Source: Sedimenticola sp. (GTDB lineage Bacteria; Pseudomonadota; Gammaproteobacteria; Chromatiales; Chromatiaceae). From it: a DNA stretch of 64,000 bases. The position numbers were made by a program, and so were the translations under genes. The DNA lies in assembly GCA_026992075.1 (NCBI GenBank), contig JALXAM010000038.1, forward strand, positions 1 to 64,000, given 5' to 3'. Shown piece after piece: positions 47,292-56,832 of this stretch. The notes below the pieces were generated by a model. The model searched no databases, was not told where the DNA came from, and was given only the letters and a program-made list of their open reading frames with translations. The first letter of the stretch is position 1. Each line of letters begins with the position of its first letter.

Positions 47292-49295
47292 TTACTTGAA
47301 CAGCTTGGACTTGTCGACCAGATCCTTGTGAGCCCGCTTGAAGCAGGTCCAGGTCTTGGTCTCCTTGTCGTAGACGGAGTTGACGAAGCACTTCCAGTTC
47401 TCCTCGTCCACGAAGTTCTTGTCCATCCGGTAGTAGAAGCCCGGATAGCGCGACTCCTCGCGGAACTGGATGTGCTTCATGTGGGCCTCCGCGGTGAGGA
47501 TGCGGTGGTAGTTCTCCCATGCGCGCAGGAGCTCGTGGAGGTCCTTGGCACGCATCTTCAGGGAGTCTTCCTTCAGCATCTCCAGCTTCTCTTCGGCCAG
47601 CTTGAGCATGTGCTCGTTGGTGGTGTAGTAGGTCGCCACGCCAGCCACATACTCGTCCATGATCTTCTGCAGACGGAACTGCAGCATCCGGGGAGTGATG
47701 TAGTTGGGGTTGACGTCGATGGCCGTGGTGTAGTCCTTGTGCTCCAGATAGTTGCGCACCGGACGGTAGATCTCCTCCACCAGCTCTTCCACCGAAGTGT
47801 CCAGCTCGGGCACCCAATCCTTGTTGTCCATGACGAACTTCACCATGGACTTGGCGCACATGCGACCCTCGGCATGGGAGCCGGAGGAGAACTTGTGGCC
47901 GGAGGCGCCCACGCCGTCACCTGCGGTGAACAGGCCGGTGACGGTGGTCATGCCACGGTAGCCCCAGTTCCAGCCCTCCGGCAGGTGGGAAGGGATCTTG
48001 TCCTTCTCGGGATGCTCCTCGGTGGTGGGGGCACCCACATCGTCGGGACCAGAGACCCAGATGCCGCAGCAGCCGGAGTGGGAACCAAGCAGGTAGGGCT
48101 CAGTGGGCATCAGCTCGGAGTTCTTCTTGTCCGGCTCGATGTTCTCGCCGGCCCAGATGCCGCACTGGCCGATGCACATGTCGAGGAAGTCTTCCCAGGC
48201 TTCCGCCTCGAGGTGCTTCACCTCGCGGGGAGACAAGGTCTCGCGCAGGTTGGCCAGGGCAGTCACGGTATCCATCCAGATGGGACCACGACCTTCGCGC
48301 ATCTCCTTCAGCATCAGGTGGTTACGCAGACAGGAGGCGGGCACGGCTGCCTGCCCGTAGGGCGGGTAGTCGTCCAGCATATCCTTGTTGCGCTCCATGT
48401 ACACTTCGCCATCGCCGTTGGTGGCCTTGGACTTGAACAGCAGGAACCAGGCACCCACGGGACCGTAACCATCCTTGAAGCGGGTGGGCACGAAGCGGTT
48501 CTCCATCATGGTCAGCTCGGCGCCGGCCTCGGCAGCCATGGCATAGGTGGAGCCGGCGTTCCACACGGGATACCAGGCGCGGCCCTGACCCTCGCCCACG
48601 GAGCGGGGGCGGAAGATGTTCACGCAGCCGCCGGCGGCCAGCATGCAGGCCTTGAACTTGTAGACGTAGAGCTTGTGCTCGCGCACGGAGAAGCCCACGG
48701 CGCCGGCCACGCGGTTCTTGTCCTTCTTGTCATTCACCAGCTTGACGATGAAGACGCGCTCCTGGATGTTGTCCACGCCCAGCGCCTTCTTGGCGGCCTC
48801 GGCGACGATCCACTTGTAGGACTCACCGTTGATCATGATCTGCCACTTACCGGAGCGCACCGGCTTGCCGCCATCCTTCAGCGGGGGCAGGCCCTCGGCG
48901 CCGTTGTGGCGCTCGCCGTTCTCGTCCAGTTTCCAGATGGGCAGGCCCCACTCCTCGAACAGGTGCACGGATTCGTCCACGTGGCGGCCCAGGTCGTAGG
49001 CCAGGTCGTCACGAGTGATACCCATCAGGTCGTTGGAGACCATGCGGGCATAGTCGGCCGGATCCTGCTCGGGACCGATGTAAGTGTTGATGGCGGACAG
49101 GCCCTGGGCCACGGCGCCGGAACGGTCCACGGCGGCCTTGTCCACCAGCTTGACGCTGATGTCCACGCCTTCCTTCTTGGCAGCATCGATCCAGGGACCG
49201 ATCTCGTAGGCGGTACCACAGGCAGCCATGCCGCCGCCGATGATGAGGATATCGACCTCTTCTTCGACGATTTCGGGGTTTCCGAATTCAGCCAT
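47292..49295 (-). CDS. aprA: Adenylylsulfate reductase, alpha subunit
   Basis: 667 residues, FAD flavoprotein. Dinucleotide site LIIGGGMAACGTAYEIGPW, then DKAAVDRSGAVAQGLSAIN; the AprA-specific C-terminus is present. Acts with AprB in reverse to oxidise sulfite to APS in sulfur-oxidising bacteria. Translated 38 bases after aprB on the minus strand and closed by a strong terminator. No aprM or qmo genes follow. Confidence 0.97.
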   Translation of the reverse strand: MAEFGNPEIVEEEVDILIIGGGMAACGTAYEIGPWIDAAKKEGVDISVKLVDKAAVDRSGAVAQGLSAINTYIGPEQDPADYARMVSNDLMGITRDDLAYDLGRHVDESVHLFEEWGLPIWKLDENGERHNGAEGLPPLKDGGKPVRSGKWQIMINGESYKWIVAEAAKKALGVDNIQERVFIVKLVNDKKDKNRVAGAVGFSVREHKLYVYKFKACMLAAGGCVNIFRPRSVGEGQGRAWYPVWNAGSTYAMAAEAGAELTMMENRFVPTRFKDGYGPVGAWFLLFKSKATNGDGEVYMERNKDMLDDYPPYGQAAVPASCLRNHLMLKEMREGRGPIWMDTVTALANLRETLSPREVKHLEAEAWEDFLDMCIGQCGIWAGENIEPDKKNSELMPTEPYLLGSHSGCCGIWVSGPDDVGAPTTEEHPEKDKIPSHLPEGWNWGYRGMTTVTGLFTAGDGVGASGHKFSSGSHAEGRMCAKSMVKFVMDNKDWVPELDTSVEELVEEIYRPVRNYLEHKDYTTAIDVNPNYITPRMLQFRLQKIMDEYVAGVATYYTTNEHMLKLAEEKLEMLKEDSLKMRAKDLHELLRAWENYHRILTAEAHMKHIQFREESRYPGFYYRMDKNFVDEENWKCFVNSVYDKETKTWTCFKRAHKDLVDKSKLFK

Positions 49296-49333
49296 TTCTT
49301 TTACCTCTAGAAGTTTCTATACCAAAAAAACGA

Positions 49334-49801
49334 TTACTTGCAGATCAGCTCGCTGGGATCGCCTTCGCGGAAACCATTGACCTGCACGAAGAAGCCGGGC
49401 TTGTCGATGTTGTTGATATCGGCCTCGGGCTTGCCGCCATAGGGATCGATGGAGCCCTCGGGGGTGGTGCGGATGGGGAACTTGAAGCGCTTCATGGTGC
49501 CGTTGCGGAACTTGATGGTCCACATGATGGAGTCGGTGCCACGCAGGGGCTGCACGGAGGCGCCCAGGGGCACGATGTCTGCATAGGGACGTGCCTCGAT
49601 GGCGTTCTGCGGGCAGATCTTGACGCAGGAGTAGCACTCCCAGCACTGATCCGGCTCCTGGTTGAAGGACTTCATGGCATGACCGGTGAGGGAGCCGTCC
49701 ATGTCCAGCTTCATCAGGTCGTGGGGGCAGATGTACATGCAAGCGGTCTTGTCCTGACCCTTGCAACCATCGCACTTATCGGTACGTACGAATGTAGGCA
49801 T
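49334..49801 (-). CDS. aprB: Adenylylsulfate reductase, beta subunit
   Basis: 155 residues. Two 4Fe-4S clusters: CDGCKGQDKTACMYICPHD and CWECYSCVKICPQNA. The rest is the AprA-embracing tail (GTDSIMWTIKFRNGTMKRFKF) of AprB. Forms the AprAB dimer that feeds electrons from sulfite oxidation into the membrane. First gene of aprBA. Confidence 0.97.
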   Translation of the reverse strand: MPTFVRTDKCDGCKGQDKTACMYICPHDLMKLDMDGSLTGHAMKSFNQEPDQCWECYSCVKICPQNAIEARPYADIVPLGASVQPLRGTDSIMWTIKFRNGTMKRFKFPIRTTPEGSIDPYGGKPEADINNIDKPGFFVQVNGFREGDPSELICK

Positions 49802-50116
49802 CGATTTCTCCTAAGGTTGTCACTGCAGTGGATTGGGGCCGCCGTAGCGGCTGCCTAAATTCGGAAGGCCCCTTGGAGCACTTCCGGAATCTCGTCATTT
49901 GCCTGCGGACCCGGGCGCTGGCCGCAAGGGTCGGCGCACAGAAAAGCCCCAGGGCAAAAGGGGTGAGTAAAAATAGTTTTTTGCCGCCAAAAAGGCCAAA
50001 CAATTTTACCGGTAGCAGCTATAAAGAGGCTTTATCTGCGGGGTTTATCACCCTTGGAAAACCCCGTGCCGGGTGTCAGAATCCTCCGAACAAGGCCATC
50101 ACTTGCATGATCTTCC
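49802..50116. promoter_or_regulatory. Divergent promoter region of aprBA and the thioredoxin-HEAT gene
   Basis: 315 bases with no gene. A conspicuously AT-rich strip lies at about 49968-50035 (GTAAAAATAGTTTTTTGCCG and neighbouring runs), the likely promoter zone of the strongly expressed aprBA operon. I cannot single out a -35/-10 pair with confidence and see no repeats here. Confidence 0.5.
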
Positions 50117-50758
50117 ATGAACCAGCAGCCCCCAGCCGACGCCCTGCTTCTCATCGCTCCCGGCTGTCCCCACTGCCAGGCGGTGCTCAACAATCTCTCC
50201 GAGATGGTGAAGAAGGGGGAGATCGGCCGCCTGGAGGTGGTCAACATCGCCGTTCACCCGGAGGCGGCGCGGGAGGCCGGAGTGCGCAGCGTACCCTGGA
50301 CCCGCCTCGGCCCTTTCGAGCTGGCCGGCGACTACACCCTGGGAGAACTCCGCGACTGGGCCCGAAAGGCGGCCGGCGGCGGCGCCACGGCCGACTACAT
50401 CCGTGAGCTGCTGGAGCAGCAACAGCTCGACGAGGCGGTGGCCTACCTGAAGAAGCATCCCGAAGCCCTCCCCGGCTTGCTGGAACTGATGGAGGAGGAG
50501 GAGCAGTCCCTGGGGGTAAAGTTCGGCGTGGGCGCCATCTTCGAGGCGCTTGCCGGAAGTGACGCTCTGCGCTCTCTGGTCCCCGAGCTGGAGAAGCTGG
50601 CCGACTCCCCTCGTGCCGACCTGCGCGCCGACGCCGCCCATTACCTGGGGCTGGCGGGCGCCTCCTCGGCGATCCCGGTACTGGAGCGACTACTCGAAGA
50701 CGAAAACCCGGACGTACGGGAGATCGCCCGGGAATCCCTGGAGACTCTGCGTACATGA
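50117..50758 (+). CDS. Thioredoxin-HEAT repeat fusion protein
   Basis: 213 residues. Residues 1 to about 85 form a thioredoxin/glutaredoxin-like domain with CPHC in APGCPHCQAVL and the cis-Pro segment VRSVPWTRL. Residues about 125-213 are HEAT-like helical repeats (DLRADAAHYLGLAGASSAIP, then DENPDVREIARESLE). No membrane segments; cytosolic. Divergent from aprBA and head of a three-gene run. The function is unknown; a redox-active adaptor for an iron-sulfur or sulfur enzyme is a fair guess. Confidence 0.85.
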   Translation: MNQQPPADALLLIAPGCPHCQAVLNNLSEMVKKGEIGRLEVVNIAVHPEAAREAGVRSVPWTRLGPFELAGDYTLGELRDWARKAAGGGATADYIRELLEQQQLDEAVAYLKKHPEALPGLLELMEEEEQSLGVKFGVGAIFEALAGSDALRSLVPELEKLADSPRADLRADAAHYLGLAGASSAIPVLERLLEDENPDVREIARESLETLRT

Positions 50759-51123
50759 ACGCCCGCGCCACCCTGATGGCGGGCGCCCTGGCAGGCTTTT
50801 TCACAGTGCTACTGGGCGCCGTGGGTGCACATGCCCTGGCCGGCCGCCCGGCCACGGAGCTGGTGCTGTGGCACAAAGCGGTACACTACCAAGGGCTGCA
50901 CGCCTTGGCGTTGCTGGTTACCGGGCTACTGTTGCGACATCGTGACAAGGGCACCTTGCGCTGGGCGGCCGGTCTCTTCCTTCTGGGCATAGGTCTCTTC
51001 AGCGGCAGCCTCTATCTGCTCGCGCTCACTGGAGCGAGACCCTTGAGCTGGGTCACTCCTTTCGGGGGCAGCGCCTTCCTGGTGGGCTGGCTGCTATTGG
51101 CTTTGGCGGTTTGGAGGACATAG
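50755..51123 (+). CDS. DUF423 membrane protein (YgdD-like)
   Basis: 122 residues with four membrane helices, the DUF423 pattern: LLGAVGAHAL at the start, WHKAVHYQGLHALALL, and a C-terminal VTPFGGSAFLVGWLLLA. Function unknown. Overlaps the preceding gene by 4 bases. Confidence 0.92.
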   Translation: MNARATLMAGALAGFFTVLLGAVGAHALAGRPATELVLWHKAVHYQGLHALALLVTGLLLRHRDKGTLRWAAGLFLLGIGLFSGSLYLLALTGARPLSWVTPFGGSAFLVGWLLLALAVWRT

Positions 51124-51129
51124 GACACG

Positions 51130-51573
51130 ATGAAAGAAAAGTTGTCCACCCTGGACCGGGGGACCAAGATCTACGCAGGCATCCTGCTGGCAGCGGTGCT
51201 CGGGCTGGCGGTGATGGCCCTGTACCAGCCGCCCAAGGTGCGCGAGCTCAACCGAAATCTGGCAGCCGATCCCCAGGTGGCCGCCTTTCCCTATCCCTTT
51301 CGCGTGGTGCGGGTGGAGAACGGCGTAGCCGTTCTGAGCACTCCCCGCTCCACCCTGGTGCCGGTGGCCGAGGTGCTGGGCCGGCTCTTCCCGGAAGTGG
51401 CCAACCTGCCCCCCGACTCCCCGCGCTTCCAAGAGATGCAGCGCCGTCTCGCCAAGGTGCAGAAAAGAGCCAAGGCGATCGTCTTGCAGGATCCCGACAT
51501 CCGTGGCGTGCGCTGGGAGCTGGACCGGAACTGGCTCCTGCAGCACGGCATCCAGGTGCCCCCTGGCCCCTGA
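51130..51573 (+). CDS. Hypothetical membrane-anchored protein
   Basis: 147 residues: one N-terminal anchor (about 14-32, IYAGILLAAVLGLAVMALY) followed by a soluble domain with FPYPFRVVRVENGVAVLSTP and a helical end. I do not know a name for this family. It lies 6 bases after the DUF423 gene and so is co-transcribed. Confidence 0.7.
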   Translation: MKEKLSTLDRGTKIYAGILLAAVLGLAVMALYQPPKVRELNRNLAADPQVAAFPYPFRVVRVENGVAVLSTPRSTLVPVAEVLGRLFPEVANLPPDSPRFQEMQRRLAKVQKRAKAIVLQDPDIRGVRWELDRNWLLQHGIQVPPGP

Positions 51574-51617
51574 GCCCCTTTTTCCGATCACGGCCCCAAG
51601 AGGTTCGACCCGCCACA

Positions 51618-51645
51618 ATGAAGAAAGGGCGCCGAAGCGCCCTCT
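51618..51645 (-). terminator. Intrinsic terminator of fba
   Basis: Arms AGGGCGC (51626-51632) and GCGCCCT (51637-51643) with a CGAA loop (TTCG on the minus strand), followed on the minus strand by a T-rich tail (TTTCTT). It ends the tkt-gap-pgk-pyk-fba group. Confidence 0.85.
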
Positions 51646-51667
51646 CCATTCATCCGCAGAACCGGGA

Positions 51668-52732
51668 TCAGCTCACCTTGGGATCCAGCGAACCGCTCTC
51701 GTAGCGCTTGTACATCTCCTCCAGAGAGATGGGTTTGATCTTGGAGGCGTGACCGGCACTGCCGAAGGCCTCGTAGCGCGCCTTGCAGATCTCCTTCATG
51801 GCCTGGGTGGCAGCCTTGAGGAACTTGCGCGGATCGAAGTTGGAAGGATTGTCGTGCAGGTGCTTGCGGATGGCACCGGTGGAGGCCATGCGCAGGTCGG
51901 TGTCGATGTTCACCTTGCGCACTCCATGCTTGATGCCTTCCACGATCTCTTCCACCGGCACACCGTAGGTCTCGCCCATGTCGCCACCATACTCGTTGAT
52001 GACCTTGAGCCACTCCTGGGGTACCGAGGAGGAGCCGTGCATCACCAGGTGGGTGTCAGGGATACGCGCGTGGATCTCCTTGATGCGGTCGATGCGCAGC
52101 ACCTCACCCGTGGGCGGCTTGGTGAACTTGTAGGCACCGTGGGAGGTGCCAATGGCGATGGCCAGGGCATCCACCCCGGTCTGCTTGACGAAGTCGGCAG
52201 CCTGGTCGGGATCGGTGAGCAGCTGGTCCATGTCCAGCTTACCTTCGGCACCGTGGCCGTCCTCCTCGCCCATCATGCCGGTCTCCAGGGAACCCAGGCA
52301 GCCCAGCTCGCCTTCCACCGAGACGCCGCCGGCGTGAGCCATCTCCACCACCTTGCGGGTCACCTCCACGTTGTACTCATAGGTGGAGGGAGTCTTCATG
52401 TCCGGCATCAGGGAGCCATCCATCATCACCGAAGTGAAGCCGGACTGGATGGAGCGCAGGCAGACACCGGGCTCGGAGCCATGGTCCTGGTGCATCACCA
52501 CAGGAATATGGGGATACATCTCCACCGCCGCCGCCACCAGGTGACGCAGGAAGGGCTCGCCGGCATAGGAACGGGCGCCCGCCGACCCTTGCATGATCAC
52601 CGGACTGTCGCACTCGTCGGCAGCCTGCATGATGGCGTGCACCTGCTCCATATTGTTCACGTTGAAGGCGGGCATGCCGAAATCGTGTTCGGCCGCGTAG
52701 TCGAGCAATTGTCGCATGGAAATCAGTGCCAT
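51668..52732 (-). CDS. fba: Fructose-bisphosphate aldolase, class II
   Basis: 354 residues, zinc-dependent TIM barrel: N-terminal [11 protein letters not shown], zinc His in VMHQDHG and in [12 protein letters not shown]. Condenses triose phosphates in the Calvin cycle and gluconeogenesis. 33 bases after pyk. Confidence 0.96.
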   Translation of the reverse strand: MALISMRQLLDYAAEHDFGMPAFNVNNMEQVHAIMQAADECDSPVIMQGSAGARSYAGEPFLRHLVAAAVEMYPHIPVVMHQDHGSEPGVCLRSIQSGFTSVMMDGSLMPDMKTPSTYEYNVEVTRKVVEMAHAGGVSVEGELGCLGSLETGMMGEEDGHGAEGKLDMDQLLTDPDQAADFVKQTGVDALAIAIGTSHGAYKFTKPPTGEVLRIDRIKEIHARIPDTHLVMHGSSSVPQEWLKVINEYGGDMGETYGVPVEEIVEGIKHGVRKVNIDTDLRMASTGAIRKHLHDNPSNFDPRKFLKAATQAMKEICKARYEAFGSAGHASKIKPISLEEMYKRYESGSLDPKVS

Positions 52733-52765
52733 GATTCTCTCCTTTTTCGGGTTATCTGCTTGAAA

Positions 52766-54214
52766 TCAATTTTCTTCGGGAACGTAGACATCGCCCACCC
52801 GGACGATCTTCATCACGTTGGTGCCCCCCTGCACGCCGGACAGGTCCCCCTTGGTGATGATCACCAGGTCACCATCACGCACCGCGCCCCGCCTCCGCAG
52901 CTCTTCGATCACCTCGAAGTTGGCCTTCTGCGAGTTGACTCCAGTAACGTCGAAGCTCACCGGGTAGACCCCCCGATAGAGGGTCACCTTGCGGCGGGTG
53001 GAGACATGCGGGGTGAGCGCATAAATTGGGATGCCGGAGGAGATGCGGGACATCCACTTGGCGGTGGAGCCCGACTCGGTGAGGGCGGCGATGGCCTTCA
53101 CTCCCAGGTGATTGGCGGTGTACATGGCGGCCATGGCGATGGCCTCGTCGATGCGGCCGAAGACGCTATGCAGGCGATGGTCGGACATGCGCGTCACCGC
53201 CTGCTTCTCCGCCTCGGCGCAGACCCGCACCATGGCCTCCACCGCCTTCCCGGGAAACTTGCCAGCAGCGGTCTCGGCCGACAGCATCACCGCATCGGTG
53301 CCATCGAGCACGGCGTTGGCCACGTCGAACACTTCGGCGCGAGTGGGAATGGGGCTGTCGATCATGGACTGCATCATCTGGGTGGCGGTGATCACCACAC
53401 AGTTCATGGAGCGCGCCTTCTTGATCAGGTCCTTCTGCACCGCCGGCAGCTCGGCATCACCGATCTCCACACCGAGATCGCCGCGGGCGATCATGATGGC
53501 ATCGGAGGCGTCGATGATCTCGTCGATGCACTCCAGCGCCTCGGCCCGTTCGATCTTTGAGACGATGCCGCCATGCCCACCGGCCTCGCGCAGCAGCTTG
53601 CGCGCGGTATTCACATCGTCGGCACAGCGCACGAAGGAGACCGCCAGGTAGTCCGCCTCGATGGAAGCGGCGAACTTGATGTCCTCCTTGTCCTTGTCGG
53701 TGAGCGCCGGCGCCGAAAGCCCACCCCCCTGTTTGTTGAGCCCTTTCTTGTCGGAGAGAATGCCGCCCACGGTGACCTTGCAGCGCACTTCGTGGTCGAT
53801 CACCTCGTCCACCCAGAGCACGATCTGACCGTCGTCCAGCAACAGGGTGTCCCCACGGGAGACCTCTTCCGGCAATGACTTGTAGGTGACGCTCACTCGC
53901 TCCTGGTTACCGGCGTCGGCGGGCAGGGCGGCATCCAGGATGAAGTGATCCCCTTCGTGGAGCACGATGGGCCCCTCGGCGAAGGAGCCGATGCGGATCT
54001 TGGGACCTTGCAGGTCCACCAGCACCCCCACCTGCCGACCCGAAGCACGGCAGCGGTTGCGGATTCGTTCCGCCCGCTCGGCGTGCTCCTCATGGGTGGC
54101 GTGGGAGAGGTTGAGACGCACCACGTCCACACCAGCGGCGATCACCTCGTCCAGCATCTTGAGGTCGTCGGTGGCCGGGCCCAGCGTGGCTACGATCTTG
54201 GTACGTCTTGGCAT
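52766..54214 (-). CDS. pyk: Pyruvate kinase
   Basis: 482 residues. MPRRTKIVATLGPATDD, the active-site region MIARGDLGVEIGDAELP, ITATQMMQSMIDSP and a C-terminal regulatory domain. Lower end of glycolysis; placed here among Calvin-cycle genes as in related bacteria. 39 bases after pgk. Confidence 0.96.
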   Translation of the reverse strand: MPRRTKIVATLGPATDDLKMLDEVIAAGVDVVRLNLSHATHEEHAERAERIRNRCRASGRQVGVLVDLQGPKIRIGSFAEGPIVLHEGDHFILDAALPADAGNQERVSVTYKSLPEEVSRGDTLLLDDGQIVLWVDEVIDHEVRCKVTVGGILSDKKGLNKQGGGLSAPALTDKDKEDIKFAASIEADYLAVSFVRCADDVNTARKLLREAGGHGGIVSKIERAEALECIDEIIDASDAIMIARGDLGVEIGDAELPAVQKDLIKKARSMNCVVITATQMMQSMIDSPIPTRAEVFDVANAVLDGTDAVMLSAETAAGKFPGKAVEAMVRVCAEAEKQAVTRMSDHRLHSVFGRIDEAIAMAAMYTANHLGVKAIAALTESGSTAKWMSRISSGIPIYALTPHVSTRRKVTLYRGVYPVSFDVTGVNSQKANFEVIEELRRRGAVRDGDLVIITKGDLSGVQGGTNVMKIVRVGDVYVPEEN

Positions 54215-54253
54215 CTGCTCTCTTCTCCGCGAATGAAGGTGACCGGAGGCCGG

Positions 54254-55435
54254 TCAGGAATTGGCGCGCTCCTCCAGGATGGCCACCGCAGGCAGCTTCT
54301 TGCCCTCGAGGAACTCCAGGAAGGCGCCGCCACCTGTCGAAATATAGGATATCCGGTCCGCCAGACCGTATTTGTCCACCGCCGCCAGGGTATCCCCGCC
54401 GCCGGCGATGGAGAAGGCGCTGGACTCGGCGATGGCCTCGCCCAAGATCCGGGTGCCCTCCCCGAACTGGTCGAACTCGAACACCCCGACGGGGCCGTTC
54501 CAGACGATGGTACCGGCCGCCTTCATCATCTCTGCAAAGCGGGCGGCGGTCTCAGGACCGATGTCGAAGATCATGTCGTCATCGGCCACCTCGTCCACCT
54601 TTTTCACCGTGGCTTCGGCATTCTCGGAAAACTCCTTGCCCACCACCACGTCGCTGGGGATGGGGATCTCGCCGCCCTTGGCCTTGGCGGTCTCCATCAG
54701 GCGCTTGGCCTCGTCCACCAGGTCTGGCTCGTAGAGCGACTTGCCCACGCTGTAGCCGGCCGCGGCGATGAAGGTGTTGGCGATACCACCGCCGGGGATG
54801 AGCTGGTCCACCACCTTGGAAAGGCTTTCCAGCACGGTGAGCTTGGTGGAGACCTTGGAGCCGCCGACGATGGCCACCATGGGCCGAGCCGGATCGTTGA
54901 GCGCCTTGCCCAACGCCTCCAGCTCACCAGCCAGCAACGGACCGGCGCAGGCCACGGGGGCGTACTTGGCCACACCGTAGGTGGAGGCCTGAGCACGGTG
55001 AGCGGTGCCGAAGGCGTCCATCACGAAGACGTCACAGAGGGCGGCATATTTCTTGGAGAGCTCCTCGTCGCACTTCTTCTCGCCCTTGTTGAAGCGTACG
55101 TTTTCCAGCAGCACCACCTCGCCTTCGCCCACCTCGGGCGGATTGTCGAGATAGTCCTTGATCAAGCGAACCTCTTTACCAAGGATTCCCGACAGGTGGT
55201 CGGCCACCGGCTTGAGAGAAAACTGCTCGTCGTACTCACCCTCGGTGGGACGCCCCAGATGGGACATGAGCATCACCCGGGCACCGGCTTCGACACACTT
55301 CTCGATGGTGGGCAGGGAAGCGCGGATGCGCTTGTCGGACGCCACCTTGCCATCCTTGATGGGTACGTTGAGATCCTGGCGAATCAGCACGCGCTTTCCG
55401 GCCAGGTCGAGATCGGTCATCTTGATTATGGACAT
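54254..55435 (-). CDS. pgk: Phosphoglycerate kinase
   Basis: 393 residues from [14 protein letters not shown] (GGAGG 9 bases upstream; the frame is open into the repeats before it). [22 protein letters not shown] and [13 protein letters not shown] motifs. Consumes ATP for the Calvin-cycle reduction step. Follows gap, but the 315-base gap holds a dispersed repeat and two hairpins. Confidence 0.97.
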   Translation of the reverse strand: MSIIKMTDLDLAGKRVLIRQDLNVPIKDGKVASDKRIRASLPTIEKCVEAGARVMLMSHLGRPTEGEYDEQFSLKPVADHLSGILGKEVRLIKDYLDNPPEVGEGEVVLLENVRFNKGEKKCDEELSKKYAALCDVFVMDAFGTAHRAQASTYGVAKYAPVACAGPLLAGELEALGKALNDPARPMVAIVGGSKVSTKLTVLESLSKVVDQLIPGGGIANTFIAAAGYSVGKSLYEPDLVDEAKRLMETAKAKGGEIPIPSDVVVGKEFSENAEATVKKVDEVADDDMIFDIGPETAARFAEMMKAAGTIVWNGPVGVFEFDQFGEGTRILGEAIAESSAFSIAGGGDTLAAVDKYGLADRISYISTGGGAFLEFLEGKKLPAVAILEERANS

Positions 55436-55512
55436 GATGCTGCCTCCTGCTGGATAGTCTTTGGAAACCGGTTCGCCTTGCGCCAGAACCCGCGACCTGC
55501 CCTGAGAGCGAG

Positions 55513-55607
55513 GGGCGGGGGTCTCTTGGCAAGGTTTCGGCAGCAGGGATGCTGCCGCAAAGCCTACAGGGATGTATTCACGGCGTCCCTGCCAAGAGGT
55601 CCCCGCC
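55513..55607. repeat. Core repeat, copy B
   Basis: Reverse-oriented copy of the core (GCAGCAGGGATGCTGCCGCA then CCTACAGGGATGTATTCACG). Flanked by arms 55514-55534 and 55587-55607 that pair over 21 bases with 18 identical matches, two G-T pairs and one mismatch. The arm sequence differs from that of copies A, C and D. Confidence 0.85.
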
Positions 55608-55650
55608 ACCCGCCCCCGAGGCGCTTTGGCCGGGCAAGGCTTCAAGAACG

Positions 55651-55733
55651 ATTTGCAAAGGCTCCCAGCCTTTGCAAATGGCTCTGAGCCATCGAGAGAT
55701 GGCGGCGGCTTGCCCGGCACCGGGCAAGCCGCC
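55651..55733. promoter_or_regulatory. Two perfect hairpins between gap and pgk
   Basis: Positions 55651-55663 pair with 55667-55679 (13 bp, CCC loop). Positions 55704-55717 pair with 55720-55733 (14 bp, CA loop). Neither has a T-run on the minus strand. They probably shape mRNA processing or relative expression after the gap stop codon. Confidence 0.7.
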
Positions 55734-55750
55734 GTTCCTAACCACCTACA

Positions 55751-56773
<1,023 letters not shown>

Positions 56774-56832
56774 TCAGATTGAACGAAACGACGAAGAGTG
56801 GACCCCCTCCCGTAGGAGGAGGTCGGGAAGGG

